Origin: Dioscorea cayenensis subsp. rotundata
Taxonomy: Eukaryota; Streptophyta; Magnoliopsida; Dioscoreales; Dioscoreaceae
DNA length: 64,000 nucleotides
Reading direction: 5' to 3'
Assembly (NCBI RefSeq): GCF_009730915.1
Contig: NC_052474.1
Coordinates: 19,999,501 to 20,063,500 of the forward strand
Part shown: one piece after another, positions 22,263 through 35,800 of the stretch
How positions within the stretch are numbered: the first letter of the stretch is position 1
How the letters are laid out: every line of letters starts with the position of its first letter
Position numbers and translations under genes: made by a program
Notes under the pieces: generated by a model
Database searches by the model: none
What the model saw: the letters and a program-made list of their open reading frames with translations, nothing else
What the model was told of the DNA's origin: nothing

Positions 22263-23586
22263 CCATTAGAGCTGTTTGTTTTGCCCATCGTTATTTATTT
22301 ATTTATATATTTTTAATAAAATCCAAAATTTCACCTAACATTGGGAGATACAATTAATTTCTCAGCCAATCACTTGCCAAGAATGAGTTATTATTTTAAT
22401 GTGAGGGTGCTTTCATATTTATTTTTTAAAAATAAAAATAAAAATGAGATCTAGAATTTTTTTATATAGAAATCAGCAGGTGGCAGCTGCCAAAATAGCC
22501 CACAGGTTCGTACAAGTGATTAAGATGTGCATGGCACACTAGTAGATATCTTGTTCATGCACTGTATATTAAGCCCATTGATACTATAGAATTCTATGTA
22601 TAAGTCACTGTGAAAGAAATCTTATCCTTAACCCTAAAATTATATAATAACATGAAGATTTATTGGTGTGGGTTATATTTGTAAACGCACATAATATGTC
22701 TTCATTATTGTTAGCCCGATTCATATAGTAAATTTTAAAAAATTATTAAATTATCGTAATTTATATATTTTTATATATGTCTATTTTTTTAACAATATTT
22801 ATCATTTTTATTAAAAATAAATAAATAAATAATATAGTATAATGTAGGTGACAAATAATGTAGGAGAATATAAAGAGATATGTGAACAAAAATGGAGCTC
22901 AATCTTCAATGAGCTTAGCTATGAATGATCTCTTTTCTCACTGAAAATAACTATGTGTTCAACTGTCACCTTAGAACATGACATGTTAATTCATATTCAG
23001 AACAAATGGTTTACAAGTTAGGCTTTCATCACTGTTAAAATATCCACCAAAAGCCTCCATTTTTGGCCTTCTCTTTATTATTTTGTTTGGTTTGAGTTAC
23101 TTTCATTAATACTTTATTATTATATCAAAATATGTTTATTTAACATTTGACTTTTTTCACTCTAATTAATTAATTAATTCCAAAATGAAGCTACACAAAA
23201 CTCACAAAAGCCATGAAGTAACAACTCTTATCCTTGTGATGAGACTAATTAAACACACAAAGAGTGTGACTTAACTGTCACATAATAAGCTCTTCAAACT
23301 CAAATTGAACACATTGCATACTATATTCGTTCAAAACATAACTAACACTAATGAGATGATTTTTATCACTACTCCATCTCAAATTTGTTTATCTTGTGAT
23401 TCCTCCTCTTCAAGTTTTCTGCTTCTGATCATTCTGCTAATCAATTTGAATTTCCTTTTCAAACTCTCTCATCCCTTTTATAGCTTATATATCATTAATT
23501 AAAAGCACAAACTAAGAAGATGAAGGTATGCTTATTATATAAATTCATTGACATTATCTTAGTGTGAAGCTTCAACTAATATTCTA
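21936..23586. other. Spacer between ERF gene and galactosyltransferase gene
   Basis: No gene is seen. AT-rich, with an (ATT)n microsatellite (listed separately) and a (TTAA)n-like run at 23164-23180. The segment just before 23521 presumably holds the galactosyltransferase promoter. A separate upstream 5' UTR exon ending ATGAAG|GTATGC near 23526 is possible but not required. Confidence 0.45.
22206..22262. repeat. (ATT)n microsatellite
   Basis: About 19 uninterrupted ATT units. The leucine-rich open frame running through it is an artefact of the repeat. Confidence 0.95.
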
Positions 23587-24927
23587 ATGGCAGTCTTCAC
23601 TCGTTCTGTATTGAAGGCTACGGTAGGCGAAAGGCCGCCACAGTCGGAGAAGAAGCTCCGGGGACGAGCAATGCCGGCAAAGGCTATCATGGTGCTTTGC
23701 ATGCTTAGCTTCTTCTTTGGTTTGCTCTTCAGTGGTAGCATGTGGGTTACTCCATTGCAGAAGAAAGAAGAAGCAGCCAATGCCTTGATTGATCCTAAGC
23801 TCTCCCTCATAACTCATGTATGTACATGTGTTTTTTCTTACATGGATATTTATATACTCTTCATTCATGTCAATACTCCCTCTATTTATATGTCTCTCTT
23901 CTGTTTTAGAGGTTTAGTTGCAGTAGGTGATCAATATTATAATATATATAAATATATGTATAACTTGTGTCTGATTCAGAGTAGGTTTGGAGAGGGTGAT
24001 TAAATATATATATATATATATACTCATTCATGCAACTTTATATATATATATATATATAGCTTCAGTCATTTCACTACTCTCTCTATGTTGTGTCTTTAAT
24101 TTGTTTGATTTAGAGGTTCAGAGTTGGCGATCAGAACACCTTGTATATATGTGCTTCTTTGTTATCTATTAATACATATATTTATTCATGTCACTCTATT
24201 TATATATATATATATATCTATATATATGTATATCTCTCTTATTTTGATTAATTTAGAGGTTTGGAGAGGGTGATTAATTATAACTCGTTTATGTTACATA
24301 TGTATGTATCCATGTATGCATATGTATATATGTATAGTATATCATTCATATCAGTACTCTCTATTTATATATATATCGTTTGATCATTTAGATGATTGGA
24401 GAGTATGATCAAACTCTATATATATATATATGTTTCTTTGTTATCAATCAATCTATTTATCTATATACACTCATTTATATCATGAGTATTGTTTATATAC
24501 TGAATGAATTCAATGATTTCTTGTGCTTGAATAATCAGAGGTTTGGAGAGGGTGATCAAAGGGACATAATTGGAGAAGTGGCAAAAACTCATCAAGCAAT
24601 TCAGTGAGAGCTTGCTTTTATACTTATTATTAAATATTTCATGTAGATATATATATAACCTTTATTTATATCTCTCATTAATCTAAAAAACTAATCAAAG
24701 TTTTTTTTTTTTCCTTAATTTCAGATCATTAGACAAGACTATTTCAGCACTAGAGATGGAACTAGCTGTGGCCAGAACTAGCCAAACAGCAACCTCATCT
24801 TCTTCCCTTGATGGCTCATTATCTACTAACAAAGTCCTCAAGAAAGCCTTCGTCGTCATCGGCATAAACACTGCTTTTAGCAGTAAAAAACGTCGTGAAT
24901 CCGTTCGCGAAACATGGATGCCTAGAG

Positions 24928-24964
<37 letters not shown>

Positions 24965-26752
24965 AATGAATGAATGAATGAATAAAACAGTGTTTTTCAA
25001 GTGATAGGCATGCATAATTAAGATAAAGAGATGCAAATAATGTATATATATATATATATATATATATATCTTGGTTGCAGGGTCTAAGCTGAAGAGATTG
25101 GAACAAGAGAAAGGGATAGTTATAAGGTTTGTTATAGGACATAGTGCTACACCAGGAGGAGTTCTAGATCGAGCTATCGACGGCGAAGATACTGAAACAA
25201 AGGATTTCCTTAGACTAGATCATGTTGAAGGTTACCATGAACTTTCTATGAAGACAAAGATTTATTTCTCAACAGTTGTGGCTATCTGGGATGCTGATTT
25301 CTATGTCAAAGTTGATGATGATGTTCATGTTAATCTTGGTATAATAATTCATTCATTTATAAGTTCTTAATTAATTGATTAATAATTATAGTCCTCTCAA
25401 AATTAACTTATAAAACAATATTGCAGGGATGCTTATAACAACACTTGCAAGGTATAGAACAAAGCCCAGAGTTTATATTGGTTGCATGAAATCTGGACCT
25501 GTTCTTTCTCAAAAGTATGTTAAGTCTTTTAATTAATCAATTAATTAATTAATTATTATATATATTATGATGATGATGATGATGAAAATGTTAATATATA
25601 TATATGATGGGTGTAGAGGAGCAAGGTATCATGAACCAGAGTTTTGGAAGTTTGGAGAGGAGGGAAACAGGTATTTCAGGCATGCAACAGGACAGATCTA
25701 TGCCATCTCCAAAGACCTTGCTGCTTATATATCCATTAATGCGTAAGCTCCCTTTTTTTATTAATTAATAATTATATATATATATATATATTATATGTAT
25801 TAACTATAGTAATGCTACCAAATATATATAATGATTTTGATTGCACATTTTAGGTTGGATTAAATTAAGTTAGTAATCATTATTACCTTAAACTTTTGGT
25901 TAAAGGATGAAAATGTTAATTTTGGTTAAAAAAATATTTATTTGAGCTTTTAAATTTTGTAGTTGTTTTTTTTTTTTTGTTCTGAATTGATGTTGCAGTT
26001 AACATGGACAATTACATGTACATAACTTTGCCACATAATTATTAGATTTTTTATTTTAAAAAATATTTGTTAAAATAAATATAGTTATATAACAGTTGGT
26101 GTGGCACATTCTGCCATGGAATATATTTTTTTATTTCTTTTATGATGAATATAATAAAGTGAAAGTCAATAGGACTAAAATGAATATTAATTCGTTAGAA
26201 ACTTAGAATACAACCATATATATATATATATATATATAAAGAAATGTTGTATAATAGAATTTTAATAAATATGGTAATATTTAAATATGTTTTTATTTTA
26301 TTTTTATTTTTATTTTTAATTTTTTTTGTGGTTTTCAGGCCAATATTGCATAGATATGCAAATGAAGATGTTTCTCTGGGTTCATGGTTCATTGGTTTAG
26401 ATGTTGAGCATGTTAATGATAAGTCCATGTGTTGTGGAACTCCTCCAGGTTTTTTTTTTTGTCTTTTATTATTATCTAAAAAAAAATTTCTTTTCATTTT
26501 AAATTTTGACTACTTATATATATATATATATATATTCCTTATATATATTTGTTTATTTATAATTAGGTTTTATATTATTTTGTTTTTATATATAAAATTG
26601 TAGATTGTGAATGGAAAACACAAGCAGGGAATGTGTGCATTGCATCATTTGATTGGAGTTGCAGTGGAATTTGCAAGTCTGTTGAGAGGATGAAAGATGT
26701 TCACAATAGTTGTGGAGAAGGTGATGGTGCTATTTGGAATGTTCTTACTTGA
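23587..26752 (+). CDS. Probable beta-1,3-galactosyltransferase (GT31), 409 residues
   Basis: Golgi type II enzyme that transfers galactose from UDP-galactose in beta-1,3 linkage, in plants mostly to arabinogalactan proteins. Exons: 23587-23817, 24539-24603, 24725-24927, 25081-25338, 25427-25514, 25617-25742, 26339-26448 and 26604-26752. All are GT-AG with consistent phases and no stop. A membrane anchor lies at about residues 32-52 ([19 protein letters not shown]). A short coiled stem of the DUF4094 type follows ([20 protein letters not shown]), then the catalytic domain from about 130 ([25 protein letters not shown]). The metal-binding DxD is KVDDDVHVN (DDD at about 245-247). ATGQIYAIS and [11 protein letters not shown] are GT31 landmarks, and a Cys-rich tail follows. 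The length is normal for the B3GALT1-8 group. Exon 2 is preceded by a tandem array derived from its own start. Confidence 0.92.
23908..24559 (+). repeat. Tandem array of exon-2 start copies in intron 1 of the galactosyltransferase gene
   Basis: The first 23 bases around exon 2 (AGAGGTTTGGAGAGGGTGAT plus CAA at 24537-24559) recur in degenerate form at 23908, 23977, 24112, 24255 and 24390. From the second copy on, the period is about 135-147 bases. The copy at 24255 is nearly perfect but ends GATTAA, giving an in-frame stop. Between copies lie (TA)n tracts and TCATTCAT or TCTCTCT words. Confidence 0.8.
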
Positions 26753-28294
26753 ATTCCCTTTTCTTTTTCTTTTTTCTTTTTTTCTCATTTCTTTTTTAAA
26801 TGTTCCTTTTTTTATTTTTATTTTCCTATTTTTATTTTATGTTAAATGTATGATGGTGTTTTGAAAATGGAACAATGTTTCTTATTTGTGCCACTCTTCA
26901 ATTGAGAATTGTGTCGTGAGGACATTTAGTAAACATCTCTTTTTCTAATTCTTTTAAGATCATATATATATATATATAATGTGTTTTCATTGTATTGATT
27001 TGAAATGAAGTTTAATGATTTATAACAAAATATTTTTTTTTATATATTTTTTTACAATGTTCTTGTTGAATAGGTAAATTTAATTATGTAATAACATAAC
27101 AATGCCTTGGGGGGATTTTAATCCATATATGCTCCTTTTTTTAAAAAAATATTTTTATCATAGATATAAAAAAATAATTTCCAATAGAGAATAACAGGCA
27201 AAGAAACCAATGAAGGAAAAAAATTAAACATTTATCAAGATAGAATTTTTGAAAAAGAAAAACTTAATAATCCCTAAGGTTTTGACATTCCAGGTAATTT
27301 CTTATTTTTCAAAACCCCCATAACCCAAAGATAAATATTTTTTTAATTGCCATTTTTTAAAATTAGTAAAATTACTTGACACTTCCTCACTTTCCATAAA
27401 TACCTACTAATTTTCATATTCTAATTTTTATATTACTTGGCCCATATATTTATTAATGTGGGTTAAATTTGCATGTCAATAAATAAATAACTCATCTTAA
27501 CATAAAAATCAAGAGATATATAATTCATTAGAAATATGAAATTATAGATTTTTCTCTCATATTTTATATATGTATTTTCAAAAAAAAATTATGAACTATT
27601 ATAAGGTGGTAAATAAAAACCCCAAATTACATCTACAAAATAAGATAAAAAAATCCCAACACACAAACAAATTAAAAAAATATATAAATAATAAAGATAT
27701 TAAGATAATACATTGAAATTTACATTGAAAACACTTTTTCAAAATATGACATCATCATTGAAGATTGAACCAATAAAAATGTGCCACGTCATGGGAACAG
27801 CAAACTAAAATCACAGCGGATCCAGATAAAGATAATACGGGCCAAGCCCTTCCCATGATTTACTCTCCCGCTCAAATCCCCTGCCAACCCGCTCCAATTT
27901 GCGACCCATTCCCTCCTACTAATTCAAACCAGGGCCCTTTTCCGAATTTTAACATTCCCCGAGGATCTCCCTCGTAATTATACCCCTCTCGAATTCCCCA
28001 AATCACCCTTCCCCTCACCACACTCTTCCAGAACTTTCCACTCTATGCCCTTAAGGGTATTATAGTAATCTCGTATCACGAAACCCGAAATATCACAAAG
28101 CCCGAGGGGTTCTAAGTAATTCTGAAACAAAATTCCTAATTTTATCTGTTTTCCCGATATACCCTTGACACAACAAACTTCTCAGTAGATTTGAAGCGGT
28201 GTTGAAGGGTATTTTGGTACTTTCCTCGCAAAACCCAATAAAGCCATCCCCCTTCGCCTCCTCCTTCTCCGATCTCGCTCTCCGTTCTCCACAC
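26753..28294. other. Galactosyltransferase 3' flank and PHD-gene 5' flank
   Basis: No gene is seen. The 26753-27700 part is very AT-rich with poly-T and (TA)n runs. From about 27780 on, GC content rises and short pyrimidine-rich tracts appear (CTCTCCCGCTC, CCTCCTCCTTCTCC), as expected for a plant promoter and 5' leader. Confidence 0.45.
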
Positions 28295-28316
28295 CAAACC
28301 CTAACCCTAACCCTAG
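28295..28316 (+). promoter_or_regulatory. Tandem telo-box in the PHD-gene leader
   Basis: AAACCCTAACCCTAACCCTA, three adjoining telomere-like units, sits about 26 bases before the start codon at 28342. Single telo-boxes (AAACCCTA) are common in plant promoters and leaders of growth-related genes and can bind TRB-type Myb proteins that recruit PRC2. Whether this one does so is inference. Confidence 0.6.
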
Positions 28317-28341
28317 AGCTCTGGAATCACTGGATCTGGCG

Positions 28342-31300
28342 ATGGCTGTGGGAAGCCGACCGCTGAAGAGGGCGAAGCGGCGGGTCACGGCGGGGCTGCA
28401 TGATTTCCTTGCCGGGGAGGCGATGGAGGGGCCGTTCCGGGAGTGCGTGCGTGCCTTCCTCTCCCGGCACGGGCTTCCATCCCCGTCGGCGCCGGCCGCG
28501 CAACACCTCTCTGTCTGGCGAGTCGCGTCCCGAGTCGGTGACTCGGTGGAGCTTGGTGTAGTCGAGGAGGACGTCGCCAGATCTCGATCTGTGTACTGCG
28601 ATCAGTGCCGAGTTGTTGGTGAGACTTCGATCTGGAAAACCATTTCATTCTAGAATTTTCCGAGTTCTTCGTGATTATTGGCTGCGTAGTTGATAAATAT
28701 GTTCGCCGGCGCCGGCGACCGGTGGTCGGTGAACCGGGTTCGCTTGGAAGTGGAACTTTTTTTTATCCTTTTTTTTTTAAAAAAAGGAAAGAAATAATTA
28801 AAAGTTATTATTGTCTTTTGCTAAAAGCACCCCCAAAATTACTTTTTTTTAGAAAAAGGTCCCATCTTTTGGGTGAAAGAAGTTCTTCTTGTTTGGTGGA
28901 TATTACAATTACATGGACCACCTTAACATCTTTGAATATTATATTGTTGTTTTTTTAATTTTTTTGTGTGTGTGAAATATTGAACTTTTGTGAGGTGTTG
29001 TTTGTAAATGGGAATGCTGGTTTTGCAGGATGGAGTAGTCACCCAGTTTGTGGGAAGCGTTACCATTTCATTATCCGAAATGACAGCGGAAATCCTGCCT
29101 TCAATTCTCAGCACACTTGCATTCGTTGTGGATCCTTGATTTCCTCATCCTGTTGGAGGTGAGATGTGACACTTGTGGTATTTCATTTGTTTTTTTATTT
29201 TCATTTTCATTTTACAAGGTTTAGTTATTATTTTAATTGTTGTTTTGGATGTGAATGTCTTGAAGTATAATTAATGGTGGTTGAATGGTAATTGCTTTTT
29301 ATTTTTATTTTTTAAAAGTAGTTTGAGGAGTTAGTAATGTAGTATTTGATAAGCTTAGAGTGTGAATGTTGATGTATTTATAACAAAAGCTTGAGGCTTT
29401 TCAATGGTTTTGAACTAAGTGATTCAGTCAGTTAATACTTGAAGATGTTTCTTCTGTGTTGAATCTTGCAAATTAGATTCCTTGGAAGGTAGTGAGTTGG
29501 GTCCTATTTGTTTGATGAGGTACTAGTTATAAACTTTTCATGTGGTTCACACTCTGCTTGTAAGGTGGGGCAGTTTCACAAGGATAATTTGGACATTTGT
29601 TGTTTTGTCTGGACGGCTATATCTACTTCACTTTGGTTCATTGCATTTTTTTTTTTCTGTGTGGCATTGGCTTTGCCTTGAAACCTAAATGTGTCTTATT
29701 TGATTAGGTCTTTGTTGGGAAGGATGTTTGAAGAGTAATAAGGTATTAACTTATTTCTTGTCTGATTGAAGAGTGATAAGATATATTAAGAGACTTGCGG
29801 ATGAATAAGTATGTATTTGAACAGAAGATGTCAAGCTCTAGATTTATCATTTGTATGGTTTCAAAGATTGGTCAGATGTCCTTTTCATAAGTTATGACAA
29901 CCTTTATTAAATTGTATAGAATTAATTGTCAGTGGAGACTTCCAAGCAAGTCCGTCATGGTTTTGGATTGTACTCAAGTGACCAAGACATTTACTTTGAG
30001 TTGTTCTGGCTATGTTGCTATGGAATTTACTTACTGTTAATTTTTAGAACATTATCATGAGCCTTGGTGTTGTGGTTTATTGCCATAGGACAATTATTTT
30101 CAAAGTAAATAGACTACTGATATTATCCCTTTGTTGATTGTTTTGGTTTTAAACTGCTCGTAGTTTATGATCTTCATGTGAGTTTACCGAGTCTTACATC
30201 AGTTTGCTTTGCAGCTTCAAGAGTGAATATAGATGAAGATTTAGGTAGGATGTTCCATGAATACCAAATCGTGTAGATTGCACTTACTTTGGAAACTGTG
30301 TGATGCATCTTTTATTTTATTTTATTTTGGAAAATCGTTGTGATAGATCCCTCATGTTGTTGTTGGTTTTTTGAAGATCGTGGAGTTTCTACTAATTTGT
30401 TCTGTGTTTTAGATGCAAATACCTCATTCCTCTGCTGTGCTTTCTTGTTTGCTTCTCAAGAATATTTTACTCTTTCTTTGTGAGTAATATGGAAGGTATT
30501 TTGTGTAACAGCGATGATGTTCAAAACTTGTCGATCGTAATAGCCCCTTCTTGTGATATTTTACCTGATAGAACAATGTATTGTCATTTCAGATGTTCTT
30601 CATGCCACTATGAGATGACATCTGATGATCTAGAAGACCAAGCATATTTTCAGTTGGAAAACACAACCCATTTGTTGCATGGTGTTGTACATGCCAATGG
30701 TTTTGGTCATCTTCTCAGAGTTAATGGTCGTGAGGGTGGTTCGAAATTTCTAAAAGGATCAGATATCATGAGCTTCTGGGATAGTCTCTGTAAGGTGCTC
30801 CGTGTCAGGTATGAATATATTTGGAATTGTTTTCCCAAGTTATCGGAATTTTGAGTAGTATCCCTTACTGAACTTATAGCAATGCTTTGCATGAAATGAC
30901 AACAATTCTCACTGAAATTTTATAGCTTTGCTGATAATAACATAAGCTTTGGAGCGTTTTGGGATGAGATATTTGGATGTCTTAACCTTGTTTGTTTCAT
31001 GAATCATAACCCTATCAAGAGACACAACCCATGTTCTGTCAATGGTTTTGAGAGATTGAAACAACTATAAAGTGTCAGTTCAATATTCTAAGGCTCTTTG
31101 ACTATCAAAGATTTTTCGAGATTGAGAAACGTTATTTACATCTCAATGCATGATCATTGAGCCCATCTTTGTAATATATGACAGAAAGGTGACTGTAATT
31201 GACGTCTCAAAGAAACACGGGTTGGATTACCGTCTCCTTCATGCAGTTACTGCTGGCCGCCCATGGTACGGTGACTGGGGGTACCAATTCGGTGCCGGGA

Positions 31301-32747
31301 GCTATGCTCTTGATGCCAATGCCTATCAAAGGGCTGTGGACACCATCTCTAATGTCCCCTTGTCTTGTTTATATTCGCATACCCGATCACCACGCACCCA
31401 ATTGCAGGACATTATCTCATTTTATCAGTCCCTTTCCGACTGTGATCTGGTTACTGTGAGGGACCTTTTTTGCTGTTTGACAGGTTTGATAAATGATGTC
31501 CAATCAGATATTTGTGGATCTCATAAGAACAAGAAGACCACAGAAGCCGGTGGTGGGGTTCTTTCTGCATGGACAAGAGATGACATTACACATGCAGAGG
31601 AAGCAATGATCAAGGTTCTTCAAGCAGTCAACGGATCTAAGTGGGTAACCTGGCGTGCTCTCAAGGGATCAACCTTCCGTAGTTTAGGTTCACCGGAGCT
31701 TCTTGACTACTGCCTCAAGGGTTTAGCGGGCAAATTTACAGAGGATGGTAGATTTGTGGCAATGCAATGCAATGCTGAGGCAAACACAATAGAGTTTCGG
31801 TAAATGAATGTTTAACCTTATTTGTGACGTATATCGATTGTGTAGTTTCTCTTTTATGTGATTGCCCTTTGTTTGCTTATGCAGGCTTGAATCCAATTCG
31901 GAACATGCATCATCAACTCAAAGTTCAAGCAAGCCTTCTCGAGATCACCTTCTCTGTGATCTCAGATATCTTTATGATGCACTCCTGAACCCTGTTACAT
32001 CACAGGCCTACAAGCCGCCTATAACAAAAGAGACAGTTCTTGGTGCAGCAAAGAAGCTGTTGGACTGCAAGCAATTCATCAAACACTATGACCAGGAGGC
32101 TGAAAATCATATACCTTCTAATCCATTTGCGTTTCAAGTATGGTGTCATGTAGAGTTAGTAGACCAGCAGAAAGACTACACTGCACCCCCACCAGAGCTT
32201 TTGATTCTGCCATCGGCAGCCACTGTTTGGGACCTCAAGATCCAAGCAACAAGAGCTTTCCAAGAGACTTATCTTATGTTTCAGAGATTCCAAGCTGAAA
32301 ACCTTTTAGGCCATGGTTATGTCAGAGACATGTCTGTCAAAGACACCATCCAAGTGCAAGCACTTGACCGGAGTAAACATGTCTGTTTGCATAAGAGGAC
32401 GGTGCTTACTAGGAGAGGGGAGGACTCTTGAGCACTTTCGAATGGAGAGGGGGATTGAAATGTGGACAGTTGATTGCAGTTGTGGTGCCAAAGATGATGA
32501 TGGTGAGAGGATGATGGCTTGTGATGTGTGTGGGGTATGGCAGCATACTAGATGTGCTGGTATTGATGATCATGATGAAGTGCCCGCCAAATTTGTCTGC
32601 AGAAAATGCTTGGGCTTGGGTAAGTCTACAGGTCATAGTGGTAGACTGAAGAAGGGCAGAAAGACTGTACTTTGGTGTAAGGAAGAAATGGCACCTACTA
32701 TAACTGAAGATACTAGTAGATATGGACAGCTAACAACCGTAGGATAA
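28342..32747 (+). CDS. PHD-finger protein of the MS1/MMD1 family (At1g33420-like), one frame lesion
   Basis: Nuclear chromatin-reader family whose members act in anther and meiotic development; At1g33420-type proteins are less well studied. Exons: 28342-28618, 29029-29158, about 30512-30808, 31185-31799 and 31885-32747. Exon 1 starts MAVGSRPLKRAKRRV. A Cys-rich N-terminal module (YCDQCRVVGWSSHPVCGKRY) spans exons 1-2. The family centre follows (LHGVVHANGFGHLLRVNGRE, VTVIDVSKKHGLDYRLLHAV, GYQFGAGSY). The C-terminal C4HC3 PHD finger is CSCGAKDDDGERMMACDVC, WQHTRC and FVCRKC. Lesion: an extra base near 32363-32365 (CTTGACC) shifts the frame, so the literal reading stops at 32431 and loses the PHD finger. 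Removing it gives about 726 residues, close to the family length. Exon 3 could instead begin at 30413, but that adds an untypical hydrophobic stretch. Confidence 0.85.
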
Positions 32748-32863
32748 CCTGCCTGTAATTGTAATTGTATAGGGTTATTGTTTTTGTACAGAAGGTTCAA
32801 TTTTTCCTGCAGCATGGTAAGAGGAAATCAATTTGTGGCGGGTGAGAGATAAATGTTCGACTT

Positions 32864-35800
32864 TTAACCCCAAAAATGGATGGAAATCTCACCCTTCTTG
32901 TCTAGTGAATCACTACAGATCAAATGTTCTACGGGAGAATTAAGGAGCTGAAATTCATGCGAAGAAAGCTTATGCAGGGTGTTTGATAGCTTTGTGTACC
33001 TTTTGACCAGCTGTTTGTATGAACATAGCAAGTCTTGCACTTCTGATAGCGTTAGATCCTCTGCCTCTGTCTCCATAAATGGATATTTGCCTTCTAAACC
33101 AATTTAAGACATCAGGAATTAGTGCCAACTTGACCAGCTTTAAGGCTATAAGGAAATGAAATAGAGTTCCATGCGCAAAACATAAATAATGTATCAAAGT
33201 AAAGAATTGAAAACCAGTAGATACTGATGGGCACTGGAATTTACCATCTAGTATAATCTCCTTGTCACAATGCATGGTGGAAATAATATCTTTATATGTC
33301 TCTACCTCCGCAATGGGTTCACTAGAAGGCCCATCAATGGCTAGTTTCGCTGATTCCATACTCTTCTGAAATTCTGTTTCTTCCATGGACAATGATCTAG
33401 CATCTATATTGATTATAAATAGCTCTGTTGAGATCATACTTGTCAGGTAAAATTCTATTTCCGATACAAGCTTTGACTGCCTCCTGAAGAGTTGTATAAA
33501 TTTGAGGTTGGAATGCAACTGGGGAGGATTCGCCTTCATCATGTTGCAAAGTATACTGAAGTAATTAGTGGTTTACTTGGATAATGGAATGCCATTCTAA
33601 ACAGAGCATGCTTAAGTCATGCAAGTTGACAGCATAATGAAAGCTCTTTATGGTATAGAATGTCAACTGGTAGACAAATACCTGTCCTGCTAAAGTTACA
33701 TAACAGAAAATATGGAAATTGATAAAACTACAAACAGAAGATTCTGGTGAAATATGAGGAAATTTTTGGAACAAGTTTCTAGGAGCAACGTATAGATCAA
33801 AACCATAGTTTCTTCTATGACAGTGACAAAGACGGATAAAAATGTATTTGGCACATACAAGACCTAAGGATGTTATAAAAAATTAACTGATCATGACCAC
33901 ATGATATTGGGAAGCCTCTCAAAATTATAACATAATTTCACAACAAATGGTATAACCAAAAGCTTTTAAACCTTCAAAGAGAAATGGCTGAAAAAAAAGC
34001 GGCCTATCTCACAATGACCGTTACAGGATTCTAATAAGTGTTTGCCGAGCACGGGTTTATGTCAACCCAGCCCCTATCTGTGAAATGCTGATAACAACAC
34101 TCCTAACTAGCAATTATTCTGTTTTAACAATTAGTGTGCACCTACAAGAAGACATCCATATAAAACATTAGAGGACATTAACCATAAAAGCCATTTGGCC
34201 CCTGAGAAATCTGCACCTCATTTCCAAAGCAAGGTTTGCCAGAAAACTGGGGAAAATTGCCAGCCAGAAAAACATTCATTTTCACAATATATCCCCTTAC
34301 TTTTCTGAATCTATAAAATGCAACCTTATTTAAGTATCTATAGTATATCACAGAAATCCATTAGGTAATTAAGATAATGCTCTATACGATAGTATAAAAA
34401 CACTCGCATTTCAAACTACAATAAACTACAATAGGACACTCGCATTTCTCGCTTACCATGAATTTCAATCACATAAAACTTTATAGCTATGGAAATACAA
34501 GGTCCATGGAAAAAATCAATCTCCAAAAGGGAAATGGTTACCATGACTGATGTCACCAAGAAAATCACCTTACCTTGATTGTAGCATATATAAGTATTGG
34601 AAGGAAAACATCAGCTCCAACAGGAGAGCTATTTGCTGACTTTGAAACTTCTAGCAACATATTGCTAATGGCATGGCAACAAGCCATGATGCACTGAAGC
34701 TTCTCATAAGGGGATCTGAAAGCATTGATTTTCTTCAATTCTTTTGCTGCATTCTGAACTTAAAAGACCTAGTATTAAGAGAGATGTAGAAACATTTCTT
34801 TTATGAACTATTATATTCAGAAGGCAAAAATTAAAACATATGATATTTTTCATCTTAAAAATTCATGAATTCATGCGCATAATAAACCTAAGTAGGATTT
34901 AATGGCAAGGAAGACATTATACCTCTAAGCAAGAGATTGATTTTTCCTTGCCTATACTAAGAGCAGGGCTATGTACGAGTAGGTTGTCTTTCTACTTCAG
35001 TAAGGGAATGAAATAGCAGTCTCAAGGAAAGTGTAACATACCAACCATGATGCTTCGATCTGAAAATTTCCAGGCAGATCTAAGTGATCAGGTTTGACAA
35101 AGTGTTGCAACAAAAGAATTTTCTTTGATATCCTTAAATCTGCTTCGGCATCTTCAGGAGAGGCAGCAAAGACACGGTTGAATAGTTTTAACATGACATA
35201 CTTCTCTAGACCCTGCACAACACGTGAATATCTCAAAAGATTCTTCTGCATAAATTACATAACAAAGTTCAGAAAATCAGATAAAACTTATGAGATGAAG
35301 ACATTAAAATCCACACAACTAATTGACGCCAAGCACTCATAAGCTAAGAACCCTCACCACCTTCACAATAGAAGGATGGTAACTCTACCATGGTCTTATT
35401 ATTACTAAGTCTCTTTCTCTTCATGCGCTTACCCTTATAAAACCTAAACTATGACTTTGTAATAAATACATTTCACTTTGCATATTGAAAAATATAATAT
35501 ACTTACAAGCTCGACGTTTCTAAATTTTGAATCATGAAGTCATTTTCAAGGCAAATCAAACAAAGCCATTTTTAAATTGAGGGAGCAAAATACCACTTCT
35601 TCCATGTAGACTTATATCAACAAGAACATAACATTTTCAGTTCCAGCTGCAGTACATTTTCACATAACATGCTTATTTAGGTGCCATGATAGAGATAACT
35701 TCAGAAGAAATAACTCAAATAATGCCTATTTTCAAAACTTGAGGATTAAATAAAAAATATGCTGGTGGCATTTTGATTATCACAAACCATTTTTTATCAT

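Noticed and set aside
30413..30511. Longer exon 3 of the PHD gene starting at 30413
   Set aside because: The frame is open, but it adds a hydrophobic stretch (YLIPLLCFLVCF) foreign to this soluble nuclear family. The acceptor ending at 30511 gives the same phase without it.
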